Below the pieces are notes generated by a model. The model searched no databases. It was given only the letters and a program-made list of their open reading frames with translations, and had not been told where the DNA came from. This document shows positions 12,116-21,521 of a stretch of 64,000 bases of DNA, piece after piece. The DNA is from Toxorhynchites rutilus septentrionalis (taxonomy: Eukaryota; Arthropoda; Insecta; Diptera; Culicidae). Position numbers and translations under genes: made by a program. How positions within the stretch are numbered: the stretch's first letter is position 1; the number at the start of each line of letters is the position of its first letter. The stretch lies in contig NC_073746.1 of NCBI RefSeq assembly GCF_029784135.1, positions 55,464,097 through 55,528,096 on the forward strand, read 5' to 3'.

Positions 12116-13860
12116 TTTCCTGTCGCAACGTGTTTTATCCTAACGCTTACCAAGCAGAAGGAGTAATCATATCAGTTCTTTTCAGAACAATTTTTCCAAG
12201 AGAGCTTCTACTGTGGACTTGAAAGTTCATGCATCCAGAGACACGGTTCCATATTTCAGCCCTATTTTCCTTTTCTGTTGTAAGCGAATTTTCTTTCCAG
12301 CAGAAACTCTGCAATCGTTGCATATTAATAAAGTTTTTTTGGAGCAGATTGTTACTTTCAGTAGCAAGAAAAATTACCAGTGCATTGAGTCTGCTCACAC
12401 GTTATTCAGAAATAATTCTTGGGTTTAGTTCTGCGCAAGATTTACTTCAGGTAGTATCTCACCATAACCGTATCGCACAATAAGCACAGATGACATATAT
12501 ATGTAGAATCTCAAACTGCTGGAAGAAGGGAATCGTCACAATCGCATACTCAAAAAATCATGCTATCCATATAAGTTCAAAGAGAAGTCAATACACCCGG
12601 TGGAGTAGGTTTTTTTTTGTTTTGCTATCTCAACGAAACCTGAACTACTCCATTTGATCCGGACATGATTGGAGCGTTTTCAGATAATTTTGAATGGCAC
12701 TTCATTAAATTTCAACCGTCACTCTCCAGTTGATAAAGGATGTCGTAGCTCAAACCAGTAGCCTTTTTTCCATCCAGAACGAAGATGTTTATATGGATAG
12801 AGCAGACCTCTCATTCTCTCAGATTGAACGTCGTCGTGGAATTGTCCCCAAAAAATCCTTTCGATGTCAAGCGGTTTGGGTGGGTAGCACATTTTTTGTT
12901 ACTTAGAGTTTAGAGTTAGATTTACAAAAGGGCCTTTTTCAAGGCTAGAGGCGAATGAGCTGCAAAAGTTCAAGGCCTCTATAAAGAAAAAACAAACAAC
13001 AAAAAATTTCAGTCTGCGACTCGGCTCGAAATCACTTCGGAAGAAAAGTTGTGCATGAATGATTTCAAACCGCACTGCGGTTCTCATCGTTTTTCACATC
13101 TTTGTCCTCAAATCCGTGGTTGAGGCTCGATGAAAAGTTACTGTTTTGTTGTTAATGACGATAAAAATATATGCCTATGGCTGCCGCGTGTATCTATAAG
13201 AAGAGATGCGTAACGTGCATTGGCAGCGAAGACACAAATTCCAACATATGGTCAGCTTGTGTATTGTTCTCGCGAGAGCAAAAATGAATCATGCATCAAC
13301 CATCTTTTTAGCGCCACCAAAGTTTTCACTGAAGTGATATTTTAAGGTGCATTGTAAAGCAATATCCGTAAAGAATTGATTTTTATATTTTTTGCTTGTG
13401 TTAATCTAGGAGAGTTTTATAAATCGATCATTAAATTTTCGCGAAGTCGTACATTGGTGGAAAACTGAAGGTGATAACTCGTTCCGCATGCTGTCACCAC
13501 CACCATACAATCGATACCGCCCGGAATGAATGTTGTCGTCGTGCGAAAGTGCTGCATAGTATAATTTGTGAGATGTAATTGATGTAAGATGATAATTTTG
13601 CTAAGTGAATTTTGAAAAACTAATTGTATATTGAAAAAGTTCAGTGTTTCAGTGTCCTCTAAACAGCGAGCAATCAACAGTACATGTAAATGCTGAAGAT
13701 GAGGAGTTAATTTGAAAATTTTATTGCGTCGCTTCTTTGAGAATGGTTTGCGCCGCTCAGTGCAAACATTTAATTTGCTTACGTTAAATTTACTGTATAA
13801 AATATCGATAAGGAGCCACGTTATGTTTAAGTATTTACTGCTTGATTTAGGGGACATTTA
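12116..13860. other. gene-free stretch with a SINE-type hairpin tail
   Basis: No supported gene. At 12947-12980 AGAGGC and GCCTCT flank 'gaatgagctgcaaaagttcaag', matching the hairpin tail found at 17513-17545 and 36119-36155. A minus-strand frame of 146 codons at 13417-13857 has a Lys/Asn/Ile/Thr-rich composition typical of chance frames in AT-rich DNA and no recognised motif. Confidence 0.4.
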
Positions 13861-14000
13861 TAAAGCGACCGTTTCTCGATAGATCACAGAAATGTTTACA
13901 TCAATCGATTGCAGATATTTCTACGCACTATCCAAGCATCCAAGCGAATCTAGTTCTTTTCAGGCTTTTTTTCAAAACCACCAAAAATTTTATAAAAAGT
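13861..14000. repeat. dispersed repeat Y, partial copy
   Basis: 'agaaatgtttacatcaatcgattgcagatatttctac' resembles 'agagatgtttgcatcaattgataggaaatatttctac' at 35165-35205. It is a partial copy of the same dispersed family. Confidence 0.5.
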
Positions 14001-15096
14001 AAGTTTTTCAAGTCAAATGATTTATTTTCTGGGTAGATTACTTCACGAACTAGTCATTTGAAAAATTCCAACAAAAAAAAACCATATATTTAAATTAACA
14101 GCTCGTGGTTTAGTCGATCATCTATCCAGTTTAGTCTCTGACATTACCCACCCGACTTTTTTAAGTGTATTCAAATGGTATTTTTACAAGAAAGTTAATT
14201 GTTTTCAAACTTTGTTGAACACAATATTTTTATCGGAATGCTGGAATCCGAGTTACAATTTTTTTCAAAGGGGTCAAAGACTTTGGACCCGACACGATTT
14301 TGAAAAAATCACAATTAAAATTGGCCATATGATAACAAATTTGGTGTTTAGGCAGCCTTTTGTACAAAGTTTGAAAGAAACTCAATACTACACAATCTTC
14401 TACAGTGCGTATGCGACATCAGATCCGATGTACGGACGGGATTCAAATTCGAATTCAAATGTAAGGTAGTACAGCTTCACCATAGAAGATCGATCGTCGG
14501 GAGGATTCCGCAACAAGTGAAGTGATTCACCATTTGTTGATTGTTGATTCTGTAAGCACTTCCGATTTCTGCAACAAAGCCATTTTTCATACAGAATTTC
14601 AGAATGAATACCACGAAGAATTATGGATCAGGGCCAACCGGGTATGAAAAACAAATCTCTATGCCAGCAGAAAATCCAGGCCGACAATACGTTTGCATTC
14701 TCTTTAGCTACCTACGAATTACTCGAAGGTGCTGAAGTGACCGGAAACAGATTTAGAAGGAAGAGGGTAACGTTCACAAGGAACCGCATGGTCTATTCAA
14801 CGTCGTCCAAAAGAAATTACCTCGTGCCGGCGCGATGTCTGTGAAAAGGACCTGCATCTGACACAAAAGTAGTAAGACTTAGTTGCAATTTATAGAACTT
14901 CGTGTGACGCACCCCCATCGTTCGGAGCGAGTGCAAAATCATAAACTATTATCGAACTCGTGTCTGGTGCAAGGCGAACTCTTTTTATATACAAAGGATT
15001 CAATTTAGCCATCCAGGACCGGATAATGACAACCATTACCGGAAATATATTTTGACCAAAACGTAGTCGACTAATAAAGACGTCTCATGTTATAAA
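14001..15096. other. gene-free stretch, probably decayed LINE in its right half
   Basis: No intact coding region is seen. The right part (about 14600-15096) precedes the LINE C-terminal fragment in the same orientation and probably belongs to the same decayed element, but frames are too broken to prove this. Confidence 0.35.
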
Positions 15097-15384
15097 ATGC
15101 TAGCAGAATCACCATATTTCAATTGTCACAATTCAACTGCCGAGATTATCGATCAACAACAAACAGTAACACACAACATGATAAGCCAATTGGTACCATA
15201 CTATACGTTTGTACCGGATCCGGTTATGGAGAATAGCTACATCAAGTTGTACTGGGATCGCAAGATCATTATGGATATCCATCTACCAGCTAGTCGCCCT
15301 GATTTGGTAGTCTACGATAAGAAGAACATCGCAATACCGTTAGACCACGATCTTCAATCTACGAACCGACACTCAATATGGTAA
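15097..15384 (+). mobile_element. LINE (non-LTR) polyprotein C-terminal fragment
   Basis: The 95-codon frame contains 'VPYYTFVPDPVMENSY', 'IKLYWDRKIIMD' and 'RPDLVVYDKK' followed by 'IAIPLDH'. The order Y-W-D-[RK]-x-I-[IL], R-P-D-[IL]-V-x-x-D, then I-A-I-P is familiar from the C-terminal region of insect non-LTR retrotransposon polyproteins, where an RPD..D motif belongs to a restriction-like endonuclease-type fold. Reverse transcriptase is absent. The frame stops early, so this is a dead 3' remnant. Confidence 0.6.
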
Positions 15385-15489
15385 AGGACATAAAGAACCG
15401 CATTGTTGAGTAAACGAAAGAGAAATACAGAGGCAAATTTTCAAAAAGGGCGGTCCTAAACAGATCGTAAGGTCAGCTAGTCAGTGCTG

Positions 15490-15967
15490 TTCTGCAGATC
15501 TGTACTGTATTTGCGTGGGTCATCCCACTGCAGCCCAATACGCGATCTTAAGGAAGTGGTGTCACATTGCCATGAATTTCAGCTTTGATGGTTCACAGGC
15601 GGTAAAACTGTCAGTGGCGTCGAGTGGAGCTTTCGCACCCAGGGCGGAAGAGTCGATTTGAACCCCCACAACCCCGCCAGAAAAGGAATAAATCATATTT
15701 ATCCAATTTCTTCTTACAAATTTGGTTAATTATGCACCCCCTGAAATCGTGCACCCGGGGGCGGACCCCCTCCTCCGCTCTATCCAGTCGACGCGACTGA
15801 AGACTGTATCAAATAACGTGCTGTATACCCGCTCGTAATTCTATGAGTACGCGTAAGAATTAATGTTGGAAATCAAAACAGCGATCACGTCCAACATTTA
15901 GTTATGAGTTAAAACTTCACATCCCTAAGACCTCATCACAATAGTCGGTGTTCATCTACAACTTAGG
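15490..15967 (+). promoter_or_regulatory. 5' flank of array gene 1, paralogous to that of gene 2
   Basis: Apart from the hAT MITE at 15612-15799, this block aligns with 17750-18048 upstream of gene 2: 'caataacgtg.tgtatac', 'tacgcgtaag', 'gcgatcacgt.caa' and the leader 'atcacaatag' all match. The position of the TATA box is TTAAAA at 15909-15914, a one-base departure from the TATAAAA in gene 2 (17989-17995). The start codon follows about 55 nt later. The weakened TATA may lower expression of gene 1; that is inference. Confidence 0.6.
15612..15799. mobile_element. short hAT-like MITE, 188 bp
   Basis: Ends are CAGTGGCGTCGAGTGGA (left) and the complement of CAGTCGCGTCGACTGGA (right): 15 of 17 positions match. 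The flanks are near-identical octamers, aaaactgt (15604-15611) and aagactgt (15800-15807), the 8-bp duplication expected for hAT. The paralogous region before gene 2 has the unoccupied site ('gaaactgta' near 17873-17881), which confirms that this is an insertion. Confidence 0.8.
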
Positions 15968-16678
15968 ATGAATCAATTGAAAGTATTGCTCGGTTTATTT
16001 TTCGCGATAACGGCCGCCACTGCAACCTCCGTGGGCTCTAACGGGATTGTCAAATGCTATCGGGAACAGTGCCAACCCGGACAAAATCCCGAACAGTGCA
16101 AACAATGCTGTGAAGAACTTGTCCAACGTTTCTTCAAAGATGTGGACAGCATCCGTACTAGCTGTATAGGAAAATGTGACAACAGCGAACCGATTATATT
16201 ACCAGCGTCCTTATTAGATATCAGTGGGCTACTTAAGGGGATTCCAGTAGTTGGTCCCATTTTGGCCGAAATTCTTAAGGGTATCCTCCCCGGTGGTGCT
16301 ACGGGCAGCATTACCGGAACCATTAGCACCCTTCCCGCCACCGCAACCGGCGCTATCGGCAGCCTTCCCGCCACAGCTACCAACATCATCAGCACCCTTC
16401 CTGACATCGCAACCGGCGCTGTCGGCAGCCTTCCCGCCACAGCTACCGGTGCAATCAGCAGCCTTCCTGCCACCGCGACCGGCGCTATCGGGAGCATTCC
16501 TGCCACAGTTACCGGCGCTATCAGTAGTCTCCCCGCTACTGCTACTAACGCTATAAGCGCCATTCCGGCGGCCGTCACCGGCGCTGTCAGCAACGCTCCC
16601 GCCGCCACTTCCAACATTCTTGGAGGTCTTGGTGGGCTTACCGGCGGGGTTACCAGTAATATTCCCATTCTTGGATAG
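15968..16678 (+). CDS. array gene 1: secreted Cys-module protein with Ala/Pro repeat tail (236 aa)
   Basis: I do not recognise this family. The protein starts with a signal peptide (hydrophobic residues 4-19, cleavage likely near 20-24). Seven cysteines follow at 30, 35, 44, 47, 48, 66 and 70, spaced C-x4-C-x8-C-x2-CC-x17-C-x3-C around the core EELVQRFFKDVDSIR. A hydrophobic segment with GIPVVGPILA covers residues 80-110. Residues 117-215 are nine repeats of 11 residues of the type GAISSLPATAT; the tail ends SNIPILG. The odd cysteine count leaves one free for pairing between chains. The start is set by the leader and signal peptide shared with gene 2. No intron is needed. An imperfect poly(A) signal GATAAA lies at 16741-16746, where gene 2 has AATAAA. 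Likely extracellular; function unknown. Structural (silk-, mucus- or eggshell-like) or defence roles are both possible. Confidence 0.9.
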   Translation: MNQLKVLLGLFFAITAATATSVGSNGIVKCYREQCQPGQNPEQCKQCCEELVQRFFKDVDSIRTSCIGKCDNSEPIILPASLLDISGLLKGIPVVGPILAEILKGILPGGATGSITGTISTLPATATGAIGSLPATATNIISTLPDIATGAVGSLPATATGAISSLPATATGAIGSIPATVTGAISSLPATATNAISAIPAAVTGAVSNAPAATSNILGGLGGLTGGVTSNIPILG

Positions 16679-17749
16679 TGTACCAATTATTTTACCAGAT
16701 ATTTTGGTATTCTCTCTGGGTTGGGAAACAATCATGAACAGATAAAAAAAATTTAAAATGGTATTCTCCATACATGTCGCATATGTCCCTGGCAGCTTCG
16801 GCTGCAAGAAGAGCAAGATGCCGTAAATGTTGATTTTTGTCTCATGGGTATTCCGTTTCTAAGTCTCAAAACTAATCAAGAATTAAATAATTCAAAATTA
16901 TAATTAACAAGATTTTGTAGAGCAGAAAAAGTTCTATCGAATGAATACCTTTGCCAAGCAGCAAACAGATCGTTGTAAAATAAAAGAAATATAAAAACGC
17001 TATGAATTTATTCCTCAACCGAATATATTATAAAGAAGATCGTCCTACAGCATTACTGGCTATCAAGGATGTTCAATCTACAGTATCGGCCGACATTCTT
17101 GACCCGACCCATATTAGTGTACTCGCACATCAAATTGTGACTTGGAAACTTTTGGTTGTGTAGAACAACTGTCCAAGAATAAGTTGTAGGCGGGTGGCTG
17201 CTATGCAGATGGTAAGGTGTGAAATGTGCAAATTTGTTGTTAGAAAGAATTTTCAGTCGGAACTGTCAGTGGGGAATGCAAACTGCGAATGGCAGTGGGG
17301 AATACGATATGTTGGCTCCTGCCAGATTAACACGTTGATCTCCGATATTTTCTTGCTGCGCTTTCCATTCAGCCCGCATCAAGAGCGTTTGCACAATCTC
17401 AGTGTCGGTGTCAGCACCCATAGATACTTATTGTGAAAATAAAAAGTAGTCAGAAATTCGACTAGAAAGAAGTCATATTTAGTGAATCATTCTTCTTCTT
17501 TCTTTGTTTTTAAGAGGCTTTAAACTTTGCAGTTCATTCGCCTCTAAAAAGTGAATCATTCGTAAACAAAACGTATATATGGATCAATTAGACACTAGAG
17601 ACATAATGGTTGCTCGAAATACTGACAGAAGATTCCGCTATGGGAAGGATGGTCAAACGAATCGAGATATTCTATTCGAGGTGATGAATGGTTGCTGGTT
17701 ATATGGTTAAATGATTATTTTTAGTTCGGTTGAACCGTCCACATTAGAT
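16679..17749. other. intergenic spacer between array genes 1 and 2
   Basis: About 80 bp after the stop still match the 3' flank of gene 2 ('gtgtaccaattatttt', 'ttttggtat.ctct'). After about 16760 I see no gene. At 17513-17545 there is a minus-oriented hairpin SINE tail (AGAGGC...GCCTCT) with TTC-rich sequence on its left. Confidence 0.6.
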
Positions 17750-17988
17750 AACCATTCATAGTCGGAGTCAGCTTCTGAACAATACTACCGTGTTGTGTTT
17801 GTGCTGGTCGTCTACTGCAATCCAATATAGTAAACGATGCATAGGAAGTGTTGTCACAGCTTGATGACTCTGAAACTGTAACGCCGTATCGAATAACGTG
17901 ATGTATACCTGCTCGCAATTTCATGTGTACGCGTAAGAGTTGTTTTCAGAAATCAAAACGCCGATCACGTTCAATGTTTAATTTTGAG

Positions 17989-17995
17989 TATAAAA
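17989..17995 (+). promoter_or_regulatory. TATA box of array gene 2
   Basis: TATAAAA lies 54 bp upstream of the ATG at 18049. Initiator-like TCATC/TCACA sequences follow at about 18014-18021, a normal 25-30 bp away. The arrangement is the same as in the other array members. Confidence 0.75.
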
Positions 17996-18048
17996 CATCA
18001 CATCCCTCAGACATCATCACAATAGTTGGTGTTCACCTACAATTTAGG

Positions 18049-19176
18049 ATGAATCAATCTAAAGTATTACTTGGCTTTCTTCTCGCGATAGCGGCCGTAA
18101 CTGCAGGCCCTGTGGGCTCTTCCGACGGGATTGTCAAATGCTATCGGGAACAGTGCCAACCTGGACAAAATTCGAAACAGTGCAAACATTGTTGTGAAGA
18201 ACTTGTCCAACGTTTCTTCAAAGATGTGGACAGCATCCGTACTAGCTGTATAGGAAAATGTGACGGCAGCGAACCACTTATATTGCCAGCGTCGTTATTA
18301 GATCTCAGTGGACTAATTAAGGGGATCCCAATAGTCGGACCCATTCTTGCCGAACTTCTTAAAGCTCTCCTCGGTGGTGCTACAGGCAACATTGCTGGGA
18401 CCATCAGCTCTCTTCCCGCCACCGCAACCAACATCGTCAACACCCTCCCTGCCACTATTGGCAGTCTTCCCGCCACAGTTACCGGCGCTGTTAGTAGCCT
18501 TCCCACTACAGCTATCGGTGCTATTAGCAGTCTTCCCGCCGCAGCTACCAATGCTCTCAGTAACCTTCCAGCCATCACTACCAATATCATCAGCACTCTT
18601 CCCGCCGCAGTTACCGGTGCTGTTAGTAGCCTTCCCGCCACAGCTACCGGTGCTATTAGCAGTCTTCCCGCCGCAGCTACCAATGCTATCAGTAACCTTC
18701 CAGCCACCGCTACCAATATCATTAGCACTCTTCCCGCCGCTATTGGCAGTCTTCCCGCCGCAGTTACCGGTGCTGTTAGTAGCCTTCCCGCCACAGCTAC
18801 CGGTGCTATTAGCAGTCTTCCCGCCGCAGCTACCAATGCCATCAGCAGTCTTCCTGCCGCAGCTACCAATGCCATCAGCAGTCTTCCCGCCGCAGCTACC
18901 AATGCTATCAGCAGTCTTCCCGCAGCAGCTACCAATGCTATCAGCACCCTTCCAGCTACCGCAATCGGCGCTATCAGCAGCCTTCCGGCTACTGCTACCA
19001 ACGTTGTTAGCACTGTTCCTGCCACTGTTACCAACGCTATTGGCGCCGTTCCTGCGGCCGTCACCGGCGCGGTCGGCACTGTTCCAGCTGCCGCTACCAA
19101 CATTCTTGGCGGTCTTACCAGCGCGCTTGGTGGCCTTACCGGCGGAGCTGCCAGTAATATTCCCATTCTTGGATAG
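18049..19176 (+). CDS. array gene 2: secreted Cys-module protein with long Ala/Pro repeat tail (375 aa)
   Basis: Closest paralogue of gene 1. The frame is open from 17923, but the start at 18049 matches the gene 1 start, follows the TATA box by 54 bp and begins the signal peptide (MNQSKVLLG..., cleavage near residues 19-24). Cysteines at 31, 36, 45, 48, 49, 67 and 71 keep the family spacing. Residues 92-110 (GIPIVGPILAELLKALLGG) are hydrophobic. From about 117 to 350 there are roughly 23 copies of an 11-residue unit (types GAISSLPAAAT, NAISSLPAAAT, GAVSSLPATAT), two of them shortened. Larger blocks of four to five units are themselves duplicated, and four NAISSLPAAAT units run back to back. 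The protein ends SNIPILG. AATAAA lies at 19239-19244. Alanine, serine and threonine dominate the tail; Ser/Thr next to Pro would suit O-glycosylation. Function unknown. Confidence 0.9.
   Translation: MNQSKVLLGFLLAIAAVTAGPVGSSDGIVKCYREQCQPGQNSKQCKHCCEELVQRFFKDVDSIRTSCIGKCDGSEPLILPASLLDLSGLIKGIPIVGPILAELLKALLGGATGNIAGTISSLPATATNIVNTLPATIGSLPATVTGAVSSLPTTAIGAISSLPAAATNALSNLPAITTNIISTLPAAVTGAVSSLPATATGAISSLPAAATNAISNLPATATNIISTLPAAIGSLPAAVTGAVSSLPATATGAISSLPAAATNAISSLPAAATNAISSLPAAATNAISSLPAAATNAISTLPATAIGAISSLPATATNVVSTVPATVTNAIGAVPAAVTGAVGTVPAAATNILGGLTSALGGLTGGAASNIPILG
18406..19110 (+). repeat. coding minisatellite, 33-bp unit
   Basis: Array of 33-bp units encoding the 11-residue repeats of gene 2, with typical unit 'accaatgctatcagcagtct' plus 'tcccgccgcagct'. 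The most uniform units are at about 18800-18950. Gene 1 has a nine-unit version at about 16316-16612. Because the unit lacks stop codons in several frames, long antisense and shifted frames overlie it; they are by-products. Confidence 0.9.
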
Positions 19177-19238
19177 TGTACCAATTATTTTCCTAGGCAT
19201 TTTGGTATACTCTCAGAGTTGTGGAACAATCATGAAGA

Positions 19239-19244
19239 AATAAA
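19239..19244 (+). terminator. poly(A) signal of array gene 2
   Basis: AATAAA 63 bp after the stop codon, in sequence that otherwise matches the 3' flank of gene 1. Confidence 0.6.
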
Positions 19245-19723
19245 AACTTTGAGAATGGAATGACAAAAATCAATTCGTTTCTACTTAATATTAAGGTTAG
19301 GATGCCAATGAAAATGGTAATCTCTAATATCAAAAAGTTAGAGTTTTTTGAAAATAAAGAAAAGTGAAGGAAATAAAGGAGTAAAGAGATTTTACTCGTC
19401 GAGATTTACTGTTATCTCGGAAAAAATAATGTGAAAAAAAATATTTTTTCGTTTTTTTGAAAAGACGACAAATTTTTTTTTTATATGTAACTGTGAATCT
19501 CGATGTGTCAATTTTAAGACATTTGGCATCAAATATTTTTTTGAAAACCCCGATTTCCGGTGATTTTTCGGGTTTCAAAAAACTCAAATTTTAACGTCTG
19601 CAACACTAATGAATGAAATTCGAATGAGCTAATATTTTGCATAGGGTATATTATCGTGAAAATCGACATTTCGCAGCAAGTTCCGAATGAAAAATTGAGA
19701 TAACTATTTTTATTGGCTCTTAA

Positions 19724-19961
19724 CACATTAAGGACCGCACGTTTTGAGGCAATCTTGAATGCTCTATTTGTTCGGATTCCACGAATGAGATTGTTTCCTC
19801 CGATGTCGATGAGACGAAGGCGAGCCATCGGTAGGCCTTGTTAGATCCTTGGCAAACCAAGGATTTAACCTTCAAATGTAGAAAACACAGGTTATTTCAT
19901 GATCCATCCGTAACAGACGGAACGCGAAACACGAGAAAACACGTGAGCGGTCCACAATGTG
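19724..19961. mobile_element. piggyBac-type MITE, 238 bp
   Basis: Flanked by TTAA on both sides (19720-19723 and 19962-19965). Terminal inverted repeats are CACATTAAGGACCGC and the complement of CACATTGTGGACCGC (13 of 15). TTAA duplication is specific to the piggyBac superfamily. No coding sequence is present. It interrupts repeat X, whose other copy at about 41660 runs through the equivalent site without it. Confidence 0.8.
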
Positions 19962-20120
19962 TTAAAACCATACGTTTCGTCTCGTATTCCGAAAAAAAAA
20001 CTAAGTCCCAGAGTGTCGATTTTTGACAAAAAATTTTTTTCGAGATGACAATAGATCTCGACGTCTTAGGCAATTTTAAGACATTTGGCATCATAAAACT
20101 TTTTTCCAAAATCCCGATTT

Positions 20121-20640
20121 AAGGGGTCTTCGTAGCCTAATTGGTTGCGTGTCCGCTACTAAGCAAACGATCATGAGCTCATAACTCAGGGCCCCTCAAC
20201 TGACCATCTTACTGTGTTATTCTAGCTACTATGTCCACGCAATAATCATCATGTTTCGGTAATCCCCCGGTAATCCCCTGCTGCATCGGTAATTGGCACT
20301 ATTAATAACGCAATAAAGGAAGCCTCATATCAACAGTCCCGCTGTGAACAGCCCAACTGTGAACATTTGAACAATAGCAATATACTTACACCAACAAAAA
20401 GGCGACATGTGTTGTGCATCGATAGAATAGGAATTCTCTTGCGCCTAAACGGCTACTGTGTTATAGATAAAACAAATGTTTATCGATAGATAGCGATAAT
20501 CTTACGCCTCAAAATAGTAATAGTGTAATATACAACAAAAGTTATCTTAAGATAAAAAATGTACACGAATGAATTCGGTTCTGTTACAGCTGAATTGCTA
20601 AATGAGCCTAATAAAGTAAACTGTTGGGACAAAAAAAAAC
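20121..20640 (+). mobile_element. long SINE-like retroelement, about 520 bp, with poly(A) tail
   Basis: The left end has a tRNA-like head ('cgtagcctaattggttgcgt' resembling an A box, and a degenerate B-box-like 'gatcatgagctc' about 30 bp later). The right end has a poly(A) run at about 20631-20639. The sequence 'cccgattt' occurs at 20113-20120 and again at 20641-20648, a short target duplication within repeat X. No reading frame of note lies inside. It is distinct from the Feilai-like SINE at 4858 and 59764. Confidence 0.6.
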
Positions 20641-20845
20641 CCCGATTTCTCTTTGGGTGATTTTTCGATTTTCAAAAAACTCAAACTCAAACTTTGACCA
20701 CTTTGCACCACGCTCCCTTAAGTCCGATTGAGCTAATATTTGACATAGGGTGTTTTTTCGAGGTGGTAAACACTTTGTATTGGGTATCATTTCGAAACTT
20801 TAGGGTCGATTTTTTTCCCATACATTCTTTGGCACCCTAGTGAAG

Positions 20846-21007
20846 ATGGAACGAAGCCATTGTAGTAGTATAGGTAAAACCACGTGTTCTTCATAGGGTA
20901 ATGGTATTTGTGAGAGAAGGGCAAAGCACACGTAAATAGATCGATTCACTTATCAGACTGTGTGACGCTTCACTGACACGAGTCTATTTGTACATTTGAA
21001 CAAAATA
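20846..21007. other. short gene-free spacer
   Basis: Nothing recognised between repeat X and the mariner element. Confidence 0.4.
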
Positions 21008-21519
21008 ACAGTTCAGCTGAAAAGTTTATAACGTTGACGTCTAGATGGCGCCTCTTGCAAAAATCTACTCGACTATCACAAAGCACCATCTTTCAGTGGA
21101 TACGTGTCAAAATTTGACAGCAATCGGTCGATTGGTTCGTGAATTACAGCATTGAGAGCGAAGCAACTTTTGTTATTGTGGAAAATATAGAAAAATCCGA
21201 AATTCGTGTATTGATTGTAAAATTACATGAATTGGGCTTCGAATTGCTTCCGCATCCACCGTATTCTCCAGATCTGGCCCCCAGCGACTACTTTCTGTTC
21301 GCAGACTTGAAGAGAATGCTCGCTGGCAAGAAATTTAAGACCAATGATAAAGTGATTACCGAAACTGAGGCCTATTTTGAGGAAAAAACCGAAAGAGTAC
21401 TATAAAAATGGTATCGAATAGTTTCAAGATCGCTATGTTTGCTTATGTTCAATAATAAAATTGAATTTTGAAAAAAAAAGTTTTGCTGTGTTACCTTATA
21501 ATCTTTTCAGCCGAACTGT
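21008..21519 (+). mobile_element. internally deleted mariner element, 512 bp
   Basis: Terminal inverted repeats ACAGTTCAGCTGAAAAG (left) and the complement of ACAGTTCGGCTGAAAAG (right) are flanked by TA on both sides (21006-21007 and 21520-21521). The plus strand codes for the C-terminal third of a mariner transposase: 'HPPYSPDLAPSDYFLF' carries the third catalytic Asp (D34D type), followed by 'LKRMLAGKKF' and 'ETEAYFEEK'. The N-terminal and first catalytic regions are deleted or out of frame. It cannot code for a functional enzyme. Confidence 0.9.
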
Positions 21520-21521
21520 TA

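Larger units (their letters stand above)
19470..20845 (+). repeat. dispersed repeat X, dimer carrying two nested insertions
   Basis: Two related monomers lie head to tail. Each has 'gatctcgacgt/gaatctcgatgt', 'aagacatttggcatca', 'ccgattt..ggtgatttttcg', 'aaaaaactcaaa', a 'gagctaatatttt/gac' stretch and 'catagggt'. The first starts near 19470 and the second near 20035. The first holds a piggyBac-type MITE (19724-19961); the second is split by a SINE-like element (20121-20640). The second ends with 'ggcaccctag' at about 20841. Related single copies occur at 2105, 37480 and 41640. No protein is encoded. Confidence 0.65.

Noticed and set aside
13417..13857. 146-codon minus-strand frame
   Set aside because: Composition is that of random AT-rich DNA (Asn, Lys, Ile, Leu) and no domain is visible.
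18406..19110. Possible CRISPR array because of regular 33-bp repeats
   Set aside because: The repeats are contiguous without spacers, are in frame in a secreted-protein gene, and the DNA is eukaryotic.
18141..19243. Long antisense and shifted open frames (347, 295 and 298 codons) over gene 2, and similar ones over gene 1
   Set aside because: They arise because the 33-bp repeat has no stop codon in several frames. They lack signal peptides or promoters and do not persist in the non-repeat paralogues.
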